DNA from: CAYSHJ01 sp964589725
Lineage (GTDB): Bacteria > Planctomycetota > Planctomycetia > Planctomycetales > Planctomycetaceae
Direction: 5' to 3'
Assembly: GCA_964589725.1 (NCBI GenBank)
Contig: CAZPUJ010000788.1
Span: forward strand, 1 to 9,308
Length of the DNA: 9,308 nt
The translations under genes and the position numbers were made by a program. The notes below the pieces were generated by a model, which saw nothing but the letters and a program-made list of their open reading frames with translations, did not search any database and was not told the DNA's origin. Every line of letters starts with the position of its first letter. The stretch's first letter is position 1. Shown here in pieces: positions 6,529 through 9,308 of the stretch.

Positions 6529-6553
6529 GGGGTCGGGGGTCAGGGAATCGGGA
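6529..6553. repeat. Period-7 G-rich repeat (GGGGTCR)
   Basis: Successive heptamers GGGGTCG, GGGGTCA and GGGAATC are followed by GGGAC. The GGTCA core is the reverse complement of the TGACC core in the block at 6658-6685, so the two blocks face each other about 105 bases apart. GGTCA also forms the core of the hairpin between scpA and the MFS gene. Confidence 0.6.
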
Positions 6554-6657
6554 CATCACTATCGGAAACAATCGCTTGGTCACTGCAAGCGGTTGACGGC
6601 ATCGGTACAAACGCTCTGGACACTCAACCGCGCCCCTAAGACACTGCCCGCGACCCG

Positions 6658-6685
6658 TAACCTCTAACCTCTGACCTTTGACCTC
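6658..6685. repeat. Four tandem heptamers (TRACCTY) directly before scpA
   Basis: The units TAACCTC, TAACCTC, TGACCTT and TGACCTC lie head to tail and end five bases before the scpA ATG. They occupy the space where a ribosome binding site should be and place a TGA stop in the scpA frame four codons before the ATG, which prevents any upstream start. Confidence 0.75.
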
Positions 6686-6690
6686 TTCTC

Positions 6691-7443
6691 ATGCGCTTCG
6701 AACTCGATCGCTATTCCGGACCGTTGGACTTGCTGTTGTTCTTGGTCCGGCGGAATGAGATTGATCTGTGCGCGCTGCCTATTGCAGAGATCACCGCTCA
6801 ATTTCAGCGGTATCTGATCGCGTTGCAGTTTCTCGATCTTGATCTCGCGGGAGATTTCGTGGTTATGGCCAGCACGTTGATCGAGATCAAGAGTCGCATA
6901 GTGCTCCCTAGCTCGGAGGAAGAAGAGCTTCCGGTCGACGCCGACGAAGACCCGCGCAGCGGCCTGATCCAGCGATTGCTCGAATACAAAAAGTTCAAAG
7001 AGGCCGCGAAGGCTCTCGAGGAGCGAGCCGCTGAGTGGCAGGAACGTTACCCGCGCCTGACCAACGAGCGCCCCGACAGCGGCCGCGATCCCAGTTCCGA
7101 CCGCATCAAAGGCATCGAGCTGTGGGACTTGGTCAGCGCGCTCAGTCGCATCCTCGAGCGCAAAGTCATCGAGGAAGACTCGAAAATCCGCTACGACGAC
7201 ACGCCGATTTCAACCTATGTCGAGCAAATCGGAAACAAGGTTCGTGCCGAAGGCCAAGTGGCGTTCACGGCGCTGTTTGACAACGCTTCGCGACGCAGCC
7301 GCATCATCGGCATCTTTCTGGCGATCCTGGAACTCCTGCGTCACCACAGCTTCCGCGCCGAGCAATCCTCCGACTTCGGCGAAATCTGGCTGCTGCCACC
7401 TGCCGAAGTCCTCCGCGACCAACAACTGTCCACTGACCACTGA
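6691..7443 (+). CDS. scpA: Segregation and condensation protein A (kleisin subunit of the SMC complex)
   Basis: ScpA bridges the heads of the SMC dimer and binds ScpB in the bacterial condensin that organises and separates chromosomes. The 250-residue protein begins with the diagnostic block YSGPLDLLLFLVRRNEIDL followed by PIAEITAQF. An acidic patch is at about 75-87. The C-terminal winged-helix segment IGIFLAILELLRHHSFRAEQ is followed by FGEIWLLPP, where family members normally end. The final residues (QQLSTDH) are encoded by an intergenic hairpin repeat, so they are probably an added tail. The start is the ATG at 6691, since a stop lies four codons upstream and the protein begins at the expected place; no Shine-Dalgarno sequence precedes it. 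Its usual partner scpB is not adjacent in this window. It converges with the MFS gene, leaving 10 bases between the stop codons. Confidence 0.94.
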   Translation: MRFELDRYSGPLDLLLFLVRRNEIDLCALPIAEITAQFQRYLIALQFLDLDLAGDFVVMASTLIEIKSRIVLPSSEEEELPVDADEDPRSGLIQRLLEYKKFKEAAKALEERAAEWQERYPRLTNERPDSGRDPSSDRIKGIELWDLVSALSRILERKVIEEDSKIRYDDTPISTYVEQIGNKVRAEGQVAFTALFDNASRRSRIIGIFLAILELLRHHSFRAEQSSDFGEIWLLPPAEVLRDQQLSTDH

Positions 7444-7474
7444 CAACGGGTGGTCAGTGGTCAGTGGTCAGTTG
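7423..7474. repeat. 22-bp-stem hairpin made of heptads, holding both convergent stop codons
   Basis: Arms 7423-7444 and 7453-7474 pair at 21 of 22 positions (the one mismatch is 7429/7468) around the 8-base loop AACGGGTG. Each arm is built from the heptamer CCACTGA or its complement. The left arm encodes QLSTDH and stop for scpA; the right arm encodes QLTTDH and stop for the MFS gene. The structure could act as a bidirectional transcription barrier or protect both 3' ends, but no T-run follows on either strand, so it is not a textbook intrinsic terminator. Confidence 0.85.
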
Positions 7475-8878
7475 AGTGTCATTCACCCTTCGTGCTCCCG
7501 CTTCGTCCGGCAGGCTCGATACGATCGGACCATCGAGCGTTTCGCCGGTAGAACGCAACTCTTCGATCTCCATTCCGACGGCGTCCACCGGCACGCTGAT
7601 CGCCGGCACGCGCGCCAAAAACAGCAAGGCGAACAGCCGCCAGACGGACGATGCCACGAACAACGAGGAATACACCCAACGAGTTTCCCCGCCGAAGTGC
7701 AAGAGTGCTCCACCCAACATTGCTCCGGCGGCCAGCGCGGCGGAATTGAGCAGATTAAAGAACGTCAGCACGCTGACTCGTTCCGCGACGGGAATCGAAT
7801 CAAAGAACAACAGAAAGAACGCCAATTCATACGCGGCCCAGACGATGCCGGCCGAAATCTGCGTGAAGCACAGCCAAGCATAATTGTCCGACACGGTCCA
7901 CATCGCGGACATCGGCACGATCCCCAAGCCGCCCAGCGTCAACAGCCGCCGCGCGCCGAATCGCTTGGCCAGCCGGCCGCACATCGGCAGCGCCACGATT
8001 TTCGACACGAACGAAAACGCGATCAACACCGCGTACTCACTGTACGACAAGCCCAACTTCTGTCGCATGTACGGCGTGAAGTATGGTCCCGAAATCCACA
8101 CGCCGAACTGCACCAAGATGATGTACAACAGCAATCGTCCACCCGGACTGCTGCGATACTGTCGCAGTTGTTCGAACACCGGCAATTGCCGCATGTTGGC
8201 TGGCAGCGGCTGCGGCTCGCTCTGCAATGACAGCAATCCTGCGGAAACGAAACGGCACACGCTGGCGATCGTGAACAAGACCGCGAACACCAACAGCACG
8301 CAGTCGTGCTGGTTGCCGAACTGCAACGCGAAGCCGCCGGCCAGAAAGCCCGTCAGCACCGTTAGCTGTTGCAATCGAACTCGCTTGGCGAAGAAGTGAG
8401 CTCGAATCGGACGTGGAATCAGCGTCCCGATCCAAACGTTCCACGCGGCCCCAGCCGCCAAATTCCCTGACCAATACAACGAGGCTACCGCCATCGCGGC
8501 CCAACCAGAGATGTGTCCGAAGAACGCGGCGGCAATGAGCGGCAGAAAGCTCACCGCTTGGAAGAGGGCCACGCAGATCACCCAGCGACCGTGTGACCGC
8601 AGTCCGCGCACAGCCCACGGCGAGATCATTTGCAAAGCGCCGCCGATCAGGACCGGCACACTCACCACGAGACCGGACATCACCTCGCTCAGCCCGACGG
8701 TCAGGACGAACAGTGGCAAGTACGTCTCGCCCAAGCCGATCGTCACACCGTAGAACGCTCCGTCGATACGACTTGCTCGTAAATTGCGCCGAAGCTGTCG
8801 GACGCGGCGCGAACGCGGACCGCGTGTCCTCCGGTTCGGCTCCAATGATCGTGCGATTCCGTTCGCCTGTTCCGCCAT
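7454..8878 (-). CDS. Major facilitator superfamily transporter, substrate unknown
   Basis: Inner-membrane carrier of 474 residues with about 12 hydrophobic helices. Six lie between about 40 and 215, a polar loop covers about 218-245, and six more lie between about 247 and 423. The cytoplasmic linker of the second half carries the MFS motif-A-like CGRLAKRFGARRLL (about 300-313). The N-terminus is unusually Arg-rich before the first helix (RRTRGPRSRRVRQLRRNLRA, about 16-35). A polar tail of about 50 residues follows the last helix. Its final QLTTDH comes from the hairpin repeat shared with scpA. The start is uncertain: the ATG at 8878 is chosen, while a TTG at 8899 in the same frame adds seven residues; neither has a good ribosome binding site. 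I cannot assign a substrate, and the neighbours give no hint. Confidence 0.9.
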   Translation of the reverse strand: MAEQANGIARSLEPNRRTRGPRSRRVRQLRRNLRASRIDGAFYGVTIGLGETYLPLFVLTVGLSEVMSGLVVSVPVLIGGALQMISPWAVRGLRSHGRWVICVALFQAVSFLPLIAAAFFGHISGWAAMAVASLYWSGNLAAGAAWNVWIGTLIPRPIRAHFFAKRVRLQQLTVLTGFLAGGFALQFGNQHDCVLLVFAVLFTIASVCRFVSAGLLSLQSEPQPLPANMRQLPVFEQLRQYRSSPGGRLLLYIILVQFGVWISGPYFTPYMRQKLGLSYSEYAVLIAFSFVSKIVALPMCGRLAKRFGARRLLTLGGLGIVPMSAMWTVSDNYAWLCFTQISAGIVWAAYELAFFLLFFDSIPVAERVSVLTFFNLLNSAALAAGAMLGGALLHFGGETRWVYSSLFVASSVWRLFALLFLARVPAISVPVDAVGMEIEELRSTGETLDGPIVSSLPDEAGARRVNDTQLTTDH

Positions 8879-9032
8879 GAATTTTTCGTACCGCGGCAAC
8901 TTCTTGTTGTATCACTCTTTCACCACGGCGGATCGTAGCAGGCGTCATCGTGGCGATGAAGACCGTTGGGTTTCTCTGTCGTCTCTGTCGTCGTCACGTT
9001 CCCCCAGCCTCTGTTCTGCAAACGGTGAGGAT

Positions 9033-9162
9033 CTTGTTTTCGCAAGAAGCAAGAAGATTTTAAGCCAATGAGCCGCAGGGCGCTAGCCCCGGTTGAGCTT
9101 GTTTTCGCAAGAAGCAAGAAGATTTTAAGCCAATGAGCCATTGGGCGCTAGCCCCGGTTGAG
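9033..9162. repeat. Two tandem 65-bp units
   Basis: Units 9033-9097 and 9098-9162 are directly adjacent and match at 62 of 65 positions. The only differences are three neighbouring bases (GCA at 9075-9077, ATT at 9140-9142). Each unit starts CTTGTTTTCGCAAGAAGCAA and ends GGGCGCTAGCCCCGGTTGAG. The near identity suggests recent duplication or gene conversion. Only the second unit matches the inverted arm that follows. Confidence 0.9.
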
Positions 9163-9190
9163 CTCTCAACCGGGGCTAGCGCCCAATGGC
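9137..9190. repeat. Perfect 26-bp inverted repeat with 2-base centre
   Basis: Arms 9137-9162 and 9165-9190 are perfect reverse complements separated by CT. The arm core is GGGCGCTAGCCCCGGTTGAG. The left arm is the end of the second 65-bp unit, and the right arm is an inverted copy of that end. As RNA or cruciform DNA it would form a very stable hairpin. T-rich sequence begins only about 12 bases to the right (9202-9206), so a standard terminator is doubtful. I think the GGGGCTAGCGCC core recurs in planctomycete intergenic DNA, but this is memory, not a search result. Confidence 0.88.
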
Positions 9191-9242
9191 ACTCACTTTG
9201 GTTTTTCGGGTGGAGGTTTTTCTTTTTGTTGGGATTGTTGTT

Positions 9243-9308
9243 TCATGAATTTTGTCGATTTGGGGCGACGGGGATGAGCTTGGCGAGGGGAGCTTCGGCC
9301 GGGGCGAT
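9243..9308 (-). CDS. Possible 3' end of a minus-strand gene running off the right edge
   Basis: Reading leftward from the edge, one frame gives 21 residues (IAPAEAPLAKLIPVAPNRQN, then S) and a TGA at 9245-9243, with mostly G or C third bases, as in the genes here. A second frame stays open to a TGA at 9195-9193 and gives a Lys/Pro/Gln-rich tail ending KEKPPPEKPK. I cannot decide between them or name a family from so little sequence, and it may not be coding. Confidence 0.25.
   Translation of the reverse strand: MAPAEAPLAKLIPVAPNRQNS

Larger units (their letters stand above)
6386..6690. other. Divergent intergenic region upstream of scpA with two heptad-repeat blocks
   Basis: This 305-base gap lies between the small basic gene (minus) and scpA (plus). 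It holds the ribosome binding site of the small gene at its left end and two period-7 repeat blocks (6529-6553 and 6658-6685, listed separately). I find no confident promoter and no ribosome binding site for scpA. A minus-strand open frame crossing 6186-6524 overlaps the small gene in another frame and has no support. Confidence 0.5.
8879..9242. other. Intergenic region rich in repeats upstream of the MFS gene
   Basis: Between the MFS start and the right edge I see no complete gene. From left to right it has a 6-bp inverted repeat with a 3-base loop at 8945-8959 (TCATCG-TGG-CGATGA), two perfect TCTCTGTCG units at 8973-8990, the two 65-bp tandem units at 9033-9162 and the 26-bp inverted repeat at 9137-9190. 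Positions 9191-9242 are T-rich on the plus strand. The minus-strand frame crossing 8920-9141 is made largely of these repeats and is unlikely to be a gene. The MFS promoter should lie here, but I see no clear boxes. Confidence 0.6.

Noticed and set aside
7423..7474. Classical intrinsic terminator
   Set aside because: The stem is long but no T-run follows on either strand, so it is listed as a repeat hairpin that may affect 3' ends.
7217..8230. Plus-strand open frame of 337 codons opposite the MFS gene
   Set aside because: It begins inside scpA in another frame, runs through the hairpin repeat and is antisense to a clear 12-helix transporter. Its product is Gln/Arg/His-rich with no recognisable fold.
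8037..8948. Minus-strand open frame of 303 codons
   Set aside because: It is an alternative frame of the MFS coding sequence, Arg-rich and without family features.
8920..9141. Minus-strand open frame of 73 codons upstream of the MFS gene
   Set aside because: Much of it comes from the 65-bp tandem units and short repeats; no ribosome binding site or family pattern supports it.
9033..9190. Possible CRISPR array
   Set aside because: There are only two directly adjacent 65-bp units with no unique spacers between them, and no cas genes.

Overview
This window most likely comes from a planctomycete or a close relative (moderate confidence). The clues are a fatty-acid gene set made of two short FabZ-like dehydratases, FabG and an enlarged acyl carrier protein; a lone scpA; a small basic protein starting MTGYTVHTG; and intergenic DNA full of 7-bp repeats and a GGGGCTAGCGCC-type inverted repeat. 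The lineage is inferred from recognised patterns, not from a search. All nine genes (eight complete, one cut at the left edge) look intact and are moderately GC-rich, and no phage, transposase, tRNA or rRNA gene was seen.

Layout. Positions 1-2254 (minus strand) hold a fatty-acid-type operon, read right to left: fabZ-like 2 (2254-1766), fabG (1752-997), acyl carrier protein (809-423) and fabZ-like 1 (381 to the left edge, cut). A near-consensus sigma70-type promoter with a perfect 12-bp palindrome in its spacer lies just upstream at 2300-2328. Upstream of that on the same strand, 3688-2384 encodes a membrane-anchored coiled-coil protein that starts at a TTG with a very strong ribosome binding site. 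A 345-base divergent gap separates it from NAD kinase (4034-4894, plus). NAD kinase meets a soluble PAS-domain histidine kinase (6066-4879, minus) tail to tail with a 16-bp overlap. A small Lys/Arg-rich protein (6385-6146, minus) lies upstream of the kinase. After a repeat-bearing 305-base gap comes scpA (6691-7443, plus), which converges on a 12-helix MFS transporter (8878-7454, minus). The last 430 bases hold no clear gene except perhaps the tail of a minus-strand gene at the right edge. They do contain two tandem 65-bp units and a perfect 26-bp inverted repeat.

How the genes work together. The left block can supply the reduction (FabG) and dehydration (FabZ) steps on ACP-bound acyl chains. 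The condensing enzyme and enoyl reductase are not in view. NAD kinase makes the NADP+ from which the NADPH used by FabG is formed, but it is on the other strand and is not evidently co-regulated. ScpA belongs to the SMC chromosome-condensation complex. The histidine kinase has no response regulator beside it. The most striking non-coding structure is a 22-bp-stem hairpin built of 7-bp repeats between scpA and the MFS gene. It supplies the last six codons and the stop codon of both convergent genes.
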